From Piper betle (taxonomy: Eukaryota; Streptophyta; Magnoliopsida; Piperales; Piperaceae), in assembly GCA_033002965.1 (NCBI GenBank), contig JAURVB010000002.1, positions 1 through 64,000 on the forward strand: DNA of 64,000 bases. Direction: 5' to 3'. The stretch's first letter is position 1. The number at the start of each line of letters is the position of its first letter. A model generated the notes under the pieces. It saw only the letters and a program-made list of their open reading frames with translations, ran no database searches and was not told the DNA's origin. Made by a program: the position numbers and the translations under genes. Shown here piece after piece: positions 36,776-47,939 of the stretch.

Positions 36776-38340
36776 CTCGAATGGGCACAAACATGAATAT
36801 ATTTGGCCATATTTGGGTTTGATAAGCCATATCCACATCCTTCTCCTGCCCTCGGTGAATTTTGGAATGGGTTGTGGCAGCTCCACAAGAAGGGAAGGAG
36901 ATAAGGAGAAGACATGGATAAGAGGGAAGATAGGTTGGACAAGTGAGGATTCAATGGCCTTAATCAATGAAGTGCATAGGTGCTGGGAGTTCTATAAAAG
37001 TACCACATTGACATGAAGAAAAGGGGGACTCGTACATTAAAAAAAAAGAGAGAGAGAGAAGAAAAGAAGAAATAAGCAGGAAAAGAAGAGGGAAGGCAAG
37101 GAGCCTCGTCAGAGGCCCTCTCCAATGATCCCCAAGATCGCCGGCATGATGTTTGGAGCACCCTTAATACAACCTGATCGACAGCCATTGTCGAAGAAGC
37201 CCACAGTTGCCGGAAAAGCTTTGAGAAGTTGCTGCCCGGAGTTATGAAGAGTCAACATGTAGTCATTTTTCTGGCCACCGTCCGACTAGATTAGGCCACT
37301 TCTAGCCAAGCCACTACCACCACTATACTCCTCTCATAGCCTTCAACAAACCCAAGTCGAGATACATCGCCAGGGGACCCAATGATGCAAGAAAACAGCT
37401 CAGAAAACTTCCACCGCTGCCATCTTGCCAGCCTCAGTACGGCCAACCTAGGCTGCCACCAACCACATCGACAGTTCTGATGGACTCCTCTCAACACCTA
37501 GAACAAAGCTTGACAAAGATCCGCAGCTGAAGAGCCTCGTCCTTGCTGGAAAACAGCCCAAAAGAGGCATGCCGGAGCAGTGCAACAGCAGTGCTCGACC
37601 ATCTTACTAACCTCCTTCCGGCCAATCACCGCCACCATAGGTCAATCCACTACCTCCAATCGATTGCCCTTGTCTCTGGCTACAATCCCAGATAAATTCT
37701 CGCTACAGTAAGCTATCACTGTCGCCGGAAAACGGCAATAGAACTTGGCCGAAAACTTGTTTTGTCAAAACTTTTCACCCCGCTGCTGCCCTCCAATACC
37801 GCCACCAACCACCACATCACCGCCAATTCAGTCTTCGGTTGGCTAACCATAGTTTCAGGTGATCTCCACTCGCCTCTGTCACTAGGAACACCATCGTTAG
37901 AGCCTAGAAGTTGCCGTTGCACTACCGAAGAAGCTGGATCCATCGGGTTTGTTTATGCCTATTTGTGTCCATGATCATATCCCACTGCCCCACGATCTGA
38001 TCAGATTCAAATTGGCCTGGACTGTGACTATGAAGCCAGACCACATCCGCCCCAGATTGAGACTGCACACCATGCACCACTCACAGACTGGCACACGAAG
38101 AGAGAAAAGCAAGCCTGTGTGCACCACCCGGCCTGGTCCAGCATTTATTTCTTCTCAACCAACCCAATGTGGTCCAATTCATTCCATTATTACTCTAAAA
38201 ATAATTTGAAGGCCTCTCAAACCTCGGATGAAGGCAAAACTTGATACCCCTCCATTTGTGGACGTTACGAACGTAGTGGTGAGGGTATTTTGAAGATTTT
38301 AAGACTAGAAAAGGGCAAACCATGGTATTGGAGTTGAAGA
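36776..38340. other. Unassigned region between viral remnant and GC-rich repeat
   Basis: A purine-rich run (aaaaaaaagagagagagag) lies at 37,039-37,060. From 37,100 to 38,200 the DNA is of moderate GC content with short open frames on both strands and no recognisable domain. Composition and proximity suggest retrotransposon LTR or untranslated sequence, but no paired termini were found. Confidence 0.3.
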
Positions 38341-38394
38341 TCTCAAAGGTGAATCTTTTTAAAGGCAACAAAATTCACTATTTTGTGCAAACCA

Positions 38395-38560
38395 GGGTGG
38401 GGAACAGGGTGGGCGAGGGTGCAGCAGCGGGCGGGAGTGCGGCGGCGGGTGGGGCCACAGTGGCAAGCAGGGCCGTGGTGGCGGACAGGGCCGCAGCAAC
38501 TGGCGGGGCGGCGGTGGCGGGCTGGCGGCGAGAAGAGGCAGGAAAGGGAGAGGGGGCTAT
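38395..38560. repeat. Degenerate GC-rich short tandem repeats
   Basis: Words such as gcagcgggcggg, gcggcgggtgggg, ggcaagcagggccg, ggcggacagggccg and ggcggggcggcgg recur with an irregular period of about 18-24 bases. Open frames here are a consequence of composition. Confidence 0.45.
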
Positions 38561-38647
38561 GGGCAGTTGGATTTTGGATTTTATCCAATGGTCCATGATT
38601 GCAGCGCACCATGCATTGTCAAAAAGGGCAACACATAGTAGCACTGC

Positions 38648-38650
<3 letters not shown>

Positions 38651-38714
<64 letters not shown>
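38651..38714. repeat. (TA)n microsatellite
   Basis: About 63 bases of uninterrupted TA repeats. Confidence 0.95.
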
Positions 38715-38718
<4 letters not shown>

Positions 38719-40270
38719 GATGTCCAAGGTTCGGTCAAATTTTTATTGATAAAATAAATTAACTGAGTTGGGTTGGACTGAGTAAAGTTAACATATCATC
38801 TTTAAAAATTCATATCTCTTGAAATACGTGTCAAAAAATTTTGAAAGCTTAGGATAAGAACTAGACATCCTAAGGAATTCAACAAAAAAAGAATCAAGTG
38901 AAACAAAGTCATAAATAGTGAAATGTGATTATTTTAAGTTGACTCTATGACTGAGTTATTAAATAATGTCGTGGAGAGGTAGAATTAACTTCTTACAAGT
39001 CCATAAAACAAAAAAATTTTAATGCCACAAAATTATAGTGAACAGGAAGATTTGGAATAGTATTTTGGATATTTATAACTCTTTGTTAGGGTGGAGTTAA
39101 GAGGTACTTATCCCTTTTAGATAAATACAATCATATTTATTTTTTTATTAATTAATTGAAGTGGAATACCCAAAATACCCCTACTTAATTGTGTTTCTTA
39201 GAATATAAGTCTAAAGGTTGATTTCTCTCTCTAAAAACTTTTGGACGTTGAGAAGGGAGGAGAGGAGGCAGCTAGGTTTTTGGTATGTTCTATCTTATTT
39301 TCTCTATTTTCTCATTAAATCGCCAAGTTTTCATGTAGAATTCATGCTTAGGACACACATGTACCATGATTATGTAAATTTTGATTGAGTTTGGATGATT
39401 TCTCAAGATAAGGGATGATTAAATTTGATTGTTTTTTAGAAAGTTGTGTTGTATAATAAATTAATAAGGTTTAGATATGTTGTATGCGTGTTTGATTATG
39501 AAAAAGGATGAATTTTTGCATGAAATTCTTGCTGTATGAATGTTTGATTTAATTAACCTGATCAGTTTATTTAATTCATAATGAATGCCTATAGATTTAT
39601 TATAGTAACATGTTTTATAAAGTTTTATATGCCTTTGCGATGATTTAATATGATAATTAGATGATTTATTCCAGTTAGATTAACTTTGATGCATAATTTA
39701 TACAATTTTAGTAGTAAATTGTTTGAAATTTATACTTTAACGATAGATTTGTTAACAATGGTTAATTTAATGAAAATCTATCTTGGGTATCTCTAGAGTC
39801 ATTACATGAATTTCTTGATATGAAAAAGAATCAAATTTTATTGATAAATACATGAAAAAGATCTAAATTTCTTGAAAAAATCGGATGTGTAAATATTGGC
39901 TGGGTGCATGAGCATGCAAAAATTGGGTGCTCAAGCACTCTGCTCTTGGTTAAGAGATGTGTATAAAAACTCTTAGAGAGCCTGATCACCAGGAAATTAG
40001 ATGCTCGAGCATTGGTTAGTAGATGTATATCATAATTTCTAACAATTTGTAGAACACCTAAGCTCTATGAAGCAGCGTGCTTGAGCGTTATGTGTTCTAT
40101 GATTGAAACTTAGACTATGTTAAATATTTGTTAATTAAGTAGATAATGATATTAAATATTCTAATTATGTTGGTGAGAGTTAATTGTGTATGCATCTCAT
40201 GTCGTTGCATTTCCAACAAATCAGCCAGTCTATTGGAACAGGAGTTGGGTGTAAACTCACATTTGCAACG
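38715..40270. other. AT-rich region, probable decayed LTR, no gene
   Basis: Stops occur in all frames. A ctctctctaaaaac word at 39,224 and two ctcaagcac / ctcgagcat words (39,930, 40,002) look like retrotransposon LTR or leader sequence, but no termini could be paired. Confidence 0.3.
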
Positions 40271-40273
40271 GCT

Positions 40274-40883
40274 TAAGGTTGGGCACCGAGTCTCGAGTTG
40301 AGTTTTGCTCAACTCGAACTCGGCTCATTTGATAAACGAATTGAGTTTCGGGTTATATAGCTTTGAGTCGAGTTATTTTAGTTCAAGTTTGAGTCCAGTA
40401 TGACTTAGTTCGAGTCAAGTATGATTGAGTTCGAGTCGAGCATTGATCATGTTTGAGTTTCAACACCATAAGTTTGAAACCCTAGTTTATTTTCTATAAT
40501 GCAATATTTTTAATTTTTTTTTGTAAAATTATAAATGATATTCTCCCTAATTAATAGTCATATAATAACTATTAGATTATTTTGATTTAATTATTTTTAT
40601 ATCAAATTATCATTTTTAATATTATATTATCCATGTATTGTATGTAAAGAAAAAAAATTACTAAAGGCTTATATAAGACATCGAGTCGATTTGAGTCAAG
40701 TTTTAAGCCGAATCGAATTTTTTGAGTTGAACCGAGTCAATTTTGATATAACTCGAAACCGGCTCTATTGTAATCGAGACGAGTTGATTTTTTTAAGACC
40801 AAGTTTCCAATCAAGCTTAAAATTAATCGAGTTCGAGTCGAGTTACAAAAACTAGCGGCTAGCTTGACTCGTACCCATCCCTG
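40274..40883. mobile_element. hAT-like non-autonomous element, about 610 bp
   Basis: The left end taaggttgggcaccgagtct pairs with the right end in reverse complement (cagggatgggtacgagtc). Subterminal regions are packed with cgagtt/aactcg words in both orientations. No transposase. No convincing 8-bp duplication is seen (caacggct against tgtcctgc). The right end coincides with the 5' break of the glycosyltransferase pseudogene. Confidence 0.45.
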
Positions 40884-40891
40884 TGTCCTGC

Positions 40892-41371
40892 CTCATCAAC
40901 TCAACCCGGACATTCATCGAGTTTACGATGAGCCCGGCGCCACCGGCCGTGACTGCTACAGAAACCTAATGAGGCCGGATATTGTTCTGGCCGACTGGCA
41001 AAATGGTTCCCAACAGACATGGCCCTAGAGATCGTCTCTGATGTGAAGTATTTCCCACTCTATGGTGAACACTGCAAAACAGTCTTCTTAAGCGGATGAG
41101 CACCACTTGCCAACTTTGATAAATATAAAGTTTGTAGTAATGAATGCAAACAGGACTCTCACATGGGTTGATTGGGCAAGCGGGGCCTCATCCAACTAAA
41201 TTTTGGAGTGGTCAAGTGACTACTGAGCTTTTACAGAGCATGAGGAAAGGGAAGGAGTGTGCATATAATGGGAGGAAGACCCAGGTTTGCCATTTCTTTG
41301 CAAGGAAGTTCCTACCCAACTCTTCGGGTAGGTTGCTCAAGTTTGCTCTAAAAGTAATGGAATTTGGTTAA
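40892..41371 (+). pseudogene. Core-2/I-branching glycosyltransferase pseudogene, C-terminal part
   Basis: Frames in the plus strand give, in order, LINSTRTFIE, then (+1 shift) VYDEPGATGRDCYRN, later ALEIVSDVKYFPLYGEHCKT, RTLTWVDWASGASSN, and after another shift TTELLQSMRKGKECAYNGRK and ARKFLPNSSGRLLKFALKVM with a stop at 41,369-41,371. This is the C-terminal third of plant core-2/I-branching beta-1,6-N-acetylglucosaminyltransferase-like proteins (GT14, Golgi, type II membrane). At least three frame breaks and one premature stop make it dead. The 5' part is absent; a hAT-like element ends eight bases before it. Confidence 0.8.
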
Positions 41372-41954
41372 CTGCTGGCTGTGAAGTATGGACGACCGAC
41401 AAATTTTGTCAATGAAGAAGTAATAGAAGATTAATTTATTCTTTTTGGGCCTTTTTGTGTATAATTCATTTTGTTTTCTTTCCATAACAAGTACCATTGA
41501 GTTTAGATGAAAATTTAATATCTGATAGCGAAGAGTTTTTTATGTGAAGAGAGTGTATTCATCCCTGTTTTGCCTTATGTCCGGTACCTTCTTAACCGTT
41601 CGATGCGGATAGGCAAACGGTTGAGAGATTTTTTAATAAAAAAAAGTTGAAATGAAAAAGGTCTACCCTTGGCTGTTACCTCCCTTGGAACTTTTAATTC
41701 TCACGTTCATATCTCCTTGGAGCACTGCCATCTAAAAAATCCTCACAAATATCAAGTGGTATCAGGTAATTAGTTCTTTGTTCGTGCAATATATAAATGA
41801 TTTACAGCCATGATTGTGCTGCAACTATTGAGGATATACGGGTTGAGTAAGAAGTGCGGGATTCAAATCCAGAGGGCGCACAGCAGCAGAGAAGCAGAGA
41901 GGTTGTAGTTTCTAGGGTGCGTGTGGGTCCTAAATGCATGGGTAGTGTATACAT
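41372..41954. other. Intergenic region after the pseudogene
   Basis: It may contain the former 3' UTR of the pseudogene. A B-box-like word (ggattcaaatcc at 41,872) has no matching A box and is not called a tRNA or SINE. Confidence 0.35.
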
Positions 41955-42052
41955 TCGATATCATTGCGAAGAAAATGGTTTAAAAAACTAATTATCCTCA
42001 TATATGACTAAACGAGTTAATTGAGTGGGATATTATCCGCTCAGTAACTCTA
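41955..42052. repeat. About 100-bp direct repeat, left copy
   Basis: gatatcattg..aagaaaatggttt, attatcctcat, atgactaaac and ttgagtgggatattatcc recur in the same order at about 43,785-43,885, with roughly 85-90% identity by eye. Confidence 0.75.
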
Positions 42053-42055
42053 CAG

Positions 42056-43890
42056 AAAATAAAAGTGTAGTTAGAATATGTTGAACTTTATTTTGATGTA
42101 ACGACTTCAAAACTTTTTAAGTACAAGCTTTGAAAACCAAGTAACCAAATAAAGAGTTCAAAATTGAAGAAACAAATGAAGTATTGAAGTGATGAAAACA
42201 TAAGTTATACTTCGGTCAAGCCTTCGACAATCAAAGACATGATGTCCAAGCAAAGGAAAAAAGTACTTTAACCTTCAGCTGACATTCGGTCAATGCTTCA
42301 ACAACCGAAGACCTAGGGCATGTTGAGTAGCCGTGAAGTGTCGAACTTCGGCTAATCTTCGGTCATGGGTTAACCAATCGAAGTGCTTAGAAGAACCCAA
42401 GGGATGACATGGCGTCAAGGAAGGAGGACTTCGACTAAGCTTCAGCAAAAGGTTCAGCAGCCATAGAATGTTTGGGAACCCTAGGGTTGACATGGTGCAA
42501 GGATTTTAAAGTTGAGGAAACTTTAGCTAAGCTTTCAGCACAAGTTCGGCAACCAAAGCTAATATGGCTAGTTTTAAGTGAACCATTGGCAGGTATTTAG
42601 TCAATTGTTTGATACCTGATAATTATAAAAAAGCTGTCAAAATTAGTTGTTAAACGGCTACTATTTTTAGAGAGGCTTTAAAAATTATAAATATGACCTT
42701 GTGGAGTGTGTTTTGAACACCTCTTCCTATCATTGTAAACCCTAGACTCTCTAGAATAAATTTGGGAAGCTCAAGCTTGTTTTAAGATTGAATTTACCGA
42801 TTAGCTTTTATTCCTAGCTTTGATTGTCTATCCCAGGAGAGGCTTGTGTATGTGAGGTTTGCTAAAATGTGTTGGAGCTAATTTATAAACTCCTTAAATG
42901 TGAAGAGCGTGTGTGAGCACTTAGCCTAGAGGAGGAGGGTGTTTGGCTTGGAAGTTTCCTTTGGCTCAAGGTATGAACTTGTAAAGGAAGGTGTAGCTTC
43001 AAGTCGTCATTGCTCTAAGGGTGTTTGAAGCTGGTTGTAAGACTTCATGGCACTTAAAAGGTGTTTGAGAAGGAAGGCTTGTGAATTGCAATGTTCCTTC
43101 TTATTTGGCATTGGAGAAGGAAGACTTGTTGGAGATTCCTAGGGTGTTAGGAGTGCAAGCTTTCTTGACGTTTAAGGGATGTTTGAGAGCGAGTTTATAA
43201 GTACAAGATTTCTTGGCACTTGGAATTTATGAAGGAAGTCTTGTTATTTGCAAGTTGTACAAGTTAGAAGTCATACTAAAGTTACAAAGGCCTACTTATC
43301 AAAGGATTTGGTGGGCTAGAAGAGAGGAGTACAATTTTGGAACCTCTTAAAAAATCATTATGTCTTCTCTCTTCCCTTCTCTTTTTATGTGTTTATTTTA
43401 ATTGAAATTTACGCGTTTTAGCACACTTCACTTTGCTCTCGTGTTTGGCTTATTCATTTCAGAGAACTAAGTGAATCATGGTCAAGGTCACTTAAAAACT
43501 TGCATGGTTTGATTAATTTGTCAAAACAAGTAGCCCTGTAAGTTTGAACTTATGTTGTCTCATATACCACTTAATTGAGTTCATTATATTGTCTAGTTTT
43601 CATTCATTTGTGCTTACTTTGATTATCTATTTGTAATTATCCTTTCGTTGTTTTAAATCATTTTTACTTTAATTGTCTACTTGCGATCTAATAAGAGTCT
43701 AAGTGTCATGGGGATCTAACTACTTTGCTAAGCATGTAGTTAGCTCTCTTACACATAAATGCCTTTAGTAAAAAAATCTAAGAGTGATATCATTGTGAAA
43801 GAAAATGGTTTTAAAGATAGATTATCCTCATGTATGACTAAACAAATTAATTGAGTGGGATATTATCCTTTAATAACTCTAAGAGGAAGG
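42056..43890. mobile_element. LTR-like unit of about 1.8 kb ending in the direct repeat
   Basis: The word tgttgaactttattttgatg at 42,080 resembles LTR starts of SIRE/Maximus Copia elements. The unit has no coding domain and ends with the second copy of the 100-bp repeat. One reading is a complete LTR-like unit preceded by the tail of another. Family assignment is tentative. Confidence 0.35.
43785..43885. repeat. About 100-bp direct repeat, right copy
   Basis: Second copy of the repeat described at 41,955. Both copies keep the tgagtgggatattatcc word exactly. Confidence 0.75.
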
Positions 43891-43910
43891 GGAAATTTTT
43901 TTTATCAAAA

Positions 43911-44949
43911 AAGGGGAAATTTTTTTATATTACCATACAACGGGAAATCAAGTATAGTTACCAAAAATAGAGAAAATTTTATTATAATGGCAAAATTACC
44001 TTATTTAAATTTTTAAAATTTCTAAGTGCATGTTAGGCTGGATCTCAATGCCCAGGCCAAATCTGACCATGGGCGTTTGGATTTAGCCACCCTCGGCTAT
44101 CACTTTAAAAAATTTTTTAAATACTTGACTGCCATCACATTTAGGCCGACAGCAGCCAAGGGGGGGCCATAGGCTAAAGGCAGGTGTGATCTTGACTACC
44201 CTGGCCTTGGGTGGGACTACCAATCTAGCTGCCCCTTGCCTATAACAACCCAACCCATTCATTGTATATTGATAGGCTTAATCATCTCTTCAAAAGTGGC
44301 TCATGAAACTGAAAATTATAAGTTCATCATCATTAATATATTAGATCTTACCCTAGTAGGTATAGAATGTAAGACTAACTAACTAGACTAACTAATTAGG
44401 GGATTTTACATTCCACCTACCTTAAGGATATTCCGTCTCGAGAATTCATTTCTATGGCTTACGAGCCTACTAATTTATATCTAGATAGACTCTAATTATC
44501 CAATACGGTCTCAAGTTGGCTTTGATTCTACATGTAACGACCTGGCTCAATCAGTACAAACTGATATGCTTACTAATATGGTTACTAAAGTTGAAAATTA
44601 TAAGCTCATCCATACTAATATATTTGATTTTACCCCGACAGGAATTGAATATAAGACTAATTAATTAAACTTACTAATTGTGGGGGATCTTATATTGTCT
44701 TGGGTGGCCTAGTCTGACTATCCATGCATTTTTTTAATTATTTTTTAAAATTTTTGTTGAATTTTTAAATTTTTTAAATTTTAAATTTTTTAATTTTTAA
44801 TTTTTAAATTTTTAAATTTTTAATTTTTTAATTTTTTAATTTTTTAATTTTTTAATTGATGGTATTTGAGACAATTTTTATTCCCCCCCTTTTTAGTAAT
44901 TAGGTTTGGTTTTCCTGCTACCTTGTAATTTCAAAAAAATTCACCCTTT
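43911..44949. mobile_element. Long-TIR foldback element interrupted by a TRIM
   Basis: The left end aggggaaatttttttatatt and the right end in reverse complement (aaaagggtgaatttttttga) start imperfect inverted arms of about 60-100 bases, sharing ttac..a..gg and ccaaa..aa words. Inner parts have repeated ggcc/tggcc words and a 125-base run of aatttttt-type sequence at 44,740-44,865. The middle is occupied by the TRIM at 44,241. Mutator-like or other TIR class; no transposase. Confidence 0.35.
44241..44694 (-). mobile_element. TRIM retrotransposon, 454 bp, minus orientation
   Basis: Two direct terminal repeats, 44,241-44,410 and 44,533-44,694, share gaaaattataag, ctaatatatt, gattttaccc/gatcttaccc and ataagactaa words. 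They enclose only 122 bases. Read on the minus strand, the internal segment starts with gtagaatcaaagcca, a tRNA-Met-type primer-site resemblance. It ends with a purine run (aaggtaggtggaa) against the second repeat's TGTAAAATCCCC start. Flanks ttgcc and ttgtc (44,236-44,240; 44,695-44,699) fit a 5-bp target duplication. These are the defining features of a terminal-repeat retrotransposon in miniature. Confidence 0.7.
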
Positions 44950-44997
44950 TGTGGTAAAAAGCTTAAAATCCAAATTAATAGCAAAACATATCAATAG

Positions 44998-45422
44998 GAT
45001 AAGATCTCTAAAAACGTTAATTTCACATCTAATATCTATCATAATAAGGTCATGTATATTAGTGGGGGCATGCTTATAGGTCTTCAACTTCTACTAATTA
45101 TTTTTAAAAGAATAATTAGGTTAATTAGTTTACATTTGGATTAGGTTATTACAAATGGTATTAGAGTCCATCTAAGAATGTGTTAGATATTGGGGTTTGT
45201 TGAGACATAAATTAGGCTCAAAAAAGAAATTCGAGGATAAAATTTTTTAAGATGGACAAACTATAGATCCTTTGATCAAGTAGCTAGTCTCACGTCCAAT
45301 ATATATCGGGATAAAATTTGATATATTAGTAGAGATGATATTTAAATCTTTAACTTTGATTATCTATTTTTGAAAAAATGACTGAGCTCGTCAATTTGTA
45401 CTAATTAAATCAAATTGTTACA
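44998..45422 (+). mobile_element. Second TRIM-like copy, plus orientation
   Basis: The first terminal repeat (about 44,998-45,153) ends ggttattaca and is followed after two bases by tggtattagag (45,156-45,167), a clear tRNA-Met primer site. A short internal part has a gaggataaaat and aagatgga purine run. The second repeat (about 45,256-45,422) ends aattgttaca. The repeats share tatattagt and ctactaatt/gtactaatt-like words with each other and with the inverted TRIM at 44,241. Left boundary and target duplication are uncertain. Confidence 0.5.
45156..45167 (+). promoter_or_regulatory. Primer binding site (tRNA-Met type) of the TRIM-like copy
   Basis: tggtattagagt matches the initiator tRNA-Met complement at 10 of 12 positions, just inside a TTACA repeat end. 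Confidence 0.6.
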
Positions 45423-46700
45423 AACAATCCAAGCTCAAAACATCTTAAGCCGTAGAACTCGAACTTCAATTCCTATGACAAATTGTAGTAAGAATAAGCA
45501 GAGCTACTCTAACATCAATCAAATGATGTATGATGGTGTGTGAGCATTTCAAGCCCTATAATCAACATTAAAATAAAAAATAAATATCTTTACCCAAAGC
45601 AAAACAAGATAAAAAAGCTACTATTACCATTAAGAACATGAAACATGCTAACTTTAAGTCAACATTTTAAAAGTTACCAAAGCAAATAACACCTATAATA
45701 CAAGCTAAACATTCTAGAAAGATGACAATCACAACTGAATAGCAATAACATAGGGTCGGTTTGGATGACATAGAAAAAGATGCAAAAATATGAAATTCTC
45801 ACATTTATAATTTATAAAGAGTTTTTAATGATGTAAATATAAGATGCAAAATCTCTTCACAAAAAATATCCCCCTTTATTTTTCGTTTTAAAAAAAAATT
45901 TTGTGATGAAAAATCAAAAGGGGACCATTTGGTGAAAATTTTACTTACATATTACCACAAAATACTCTAAAAATATATTAACGTTTTATTAGAACATCAA
46001 TATTTTTACCTTGAATTACTATTTATGAATTTCATAGATTTTTTATTTCTTTCATGCTAAGCCTAAGTATGAAATTAAGCTAACAACATCGTTATAGTAT
46101 AAAATAATCATCCAAGATGATTGGACAACATAACAAGCGACAACTAAATCTAAACATGGAAGATAATAAGCCAACCTCAATGAAATGATCAAGAATAAGG
46201 CTAAAACTGGTTTATCTAATGAGCTAAGCATTTAAAAATACCATCTATAAGCCATGTGTACAAAATTTATACATGAAATAATGGAAAACTTTCAACAAAA
46301 CATTAAGAGGAATATTGACAAACACCTAGTGTCAATGGCTCAAAAATATATCCTTCAAAAGAAAACAAACAAAAGCTCTAACATATAGAAAATGAGCGCA
46401 AACAAATAAGACAGTCTACTTTTACGAGCATATGTAAAAATAATACCAATATGAGTGAAAGGTGAAGGATGAAGAAGAGGAGAAGAAAAATGAACGAAGA
46501 AAAGAACTAAAGAATACATTGCTTTGAGTTTGATGTTGGATCTTTGTATAATGTCGGGTTCGATTTGGGAGGGGAAAGACCAGTTGGACTAGTAGCCGTC
46601 ACGGCCAATGGTGCTGTGGCGTATGTAGTGATGTTGACTGGGACCTGGGAGGTCAAGGTCATAGCAAGGAGTTTAAGTTGGTAGGCAAGAGCGGCGAGCT
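45423..46700. other. AT-rich intergenic DNA
   Basis: No gene recognised. A gggtcggtttggatgac word at 45,753 resembles a MITE end, without a partner found. A purine-rich stretch at 46,455-46,515 precedes a G-rich one to 46,700, with no coherent frame. Confidence 0.35.
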
Positions 46701-46704
46701 TAGC

Positions 46705-47088
46705 TTATGGAGAAGAAGCAACTTGTGAATGTGGATTGTGGACTCTTTGCCCACTTATACAACAAATACACTGGTAGGCTATCAACCACACATTACACAT
46801 TCTTTTTGTACGTGATCCCTTGCAAACGGAGTTAACGGTTGAGATAGTTAATTGAATCACGTAGACTCCAAATAGACCAATTAAAATACGGCATACTTTG
46901 GGCACAAAATAACGGGATGTGGCTAAAAATTTTCCTAAAAATAATGTATTTAAATAATTTCCCCAACCAGTTTTCCCGAATTTGTTGTTTTTCTGTAACA
47001 TCTCTAGGAAGCCTAATTGGCAGCTAAGTTGGCACCGAAATCTTCTTCTCTGAGGAGATTTTGATTCAGATTGAACATGATTTTGCAA
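46705..47088 (-). other. Open stretch, LTR- or leader-like, unassigned
   Basis: The minus strand is open for 127 codons, but the translation has no recognised domain. Features such as tttgttgtataagtgggc look like an LTR promoter or a 5' leader. Listed as an unassigned stretch, not as a gene. Confidence 0.2.
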
Positions 47089-47242
47089 TCGAGAAAAAAA
47101 TAATCAGTAGCAAAATGAATTTGATTTAAAAAAAAAAAAGAAGCGTTCAAATCCCATATTAGCACTCTTTCAGTGTGAGAAGCTCCATTGTTGCCTGTAA
47201 ATCCTTACATAGGAAGGTGCTACATTATAAACTAAATACATC

Positions 47243-47686
47243 TTATTCCGGGATACAGCCGAGCGCCGGTTTCCAGTACTTCCCCCGCCATGCCCGACGA
47301 CGAAGCGCTCTCTTCATCCAGGCTCCGGCGTCGCCTTTCGCCGTCCGGCTCTTCCCGAGCCTCTCCTCCACCCCATTCCCACCAATGAACCCATCTTCCA
47401 TCGGCGGTGAAAAGCTCATTAGCTCTTTTAGCGTTTGACCCAGAAGTGGGCTCTTCCCGGCATGGCCTCCCACAGTCTGCAGCTTTTGTACCTGATCATC
47501 GCCTCTCTCTCCCCTAGCCAGGAGGTACCCAAGAGTCCTCCGGCGAGGCCGGTGGCAGAGAAGAAAGAAAACGGAGCACGCTCCTCTGGTGGGACTTCCA
47601 GAGCCGGCGCTCGATGGAGTTGGCAACAACATAAATCTCTGCAACATGGTTTCCTCCTTGCGCAACTTCTGCTCTCCGACATACAA
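47243..47686 (-). CDS. Unassigned GC-rich ORF, hypothetical
   Basis: An ORF of 147 codons lies in an isolated GC-rich island (47,250-47,690) between AT-rich flanks. The translation is basic, with an RRPRRRTLGYLL segment in the middle and an EERLGKSRTAKGDAGAW segment near the end. It matches no family I recognise. The plus strand is also open over part of it, so coding strand is uncertain. It could be a first exon, a captured fragment or non-coding. Confidence 0.25.
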   Translation of the reverse strand: MYVGEQKLRKEETMLQRFMLLPTPSSAGSGSPTRGACSVFFLLCHRPRRRTLGYLLARGERGDDQVQKLQTVGGHAGKSPLLGQTLKELMSFSPPMEDGFIGGNGVEERLGKSRTAKGDAGAWMKRALRRRAWRGKYWKPALGCIPE

Positions 47687-47939
47687 ATCTATCTCTCTGG
47701 GTTCTTTTCTTCCCTCGAGACAACTAAATTTATCATAATGTTGGGTTTATTTAAGGTAGTGAACGCTGCTGATAAGAATCGGGGTTTGATGTTAGTTTTA
47801 AATATTTGCGTAACAATATACATATATTAATTAACATAATATAGATCAACATCCACCGTTCAGGGGTCATGAGGCTACTCTACCTACGCAATATACATGG
47901 GTCCGTCACAGAGTTTAAGCGGCGCAAAAAGATGGCGCT

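Noticed and set aside
41860..41885. ggattcaaatcc, another B-box-like word
   Set aside because: No A box or acceptor stem; a single short word is not enough.
46705..47088. A 127-codon minus frame as a possible gene
   Set aside because: No domain and leader/LTR-like features; kept only as an unassigned stretch.
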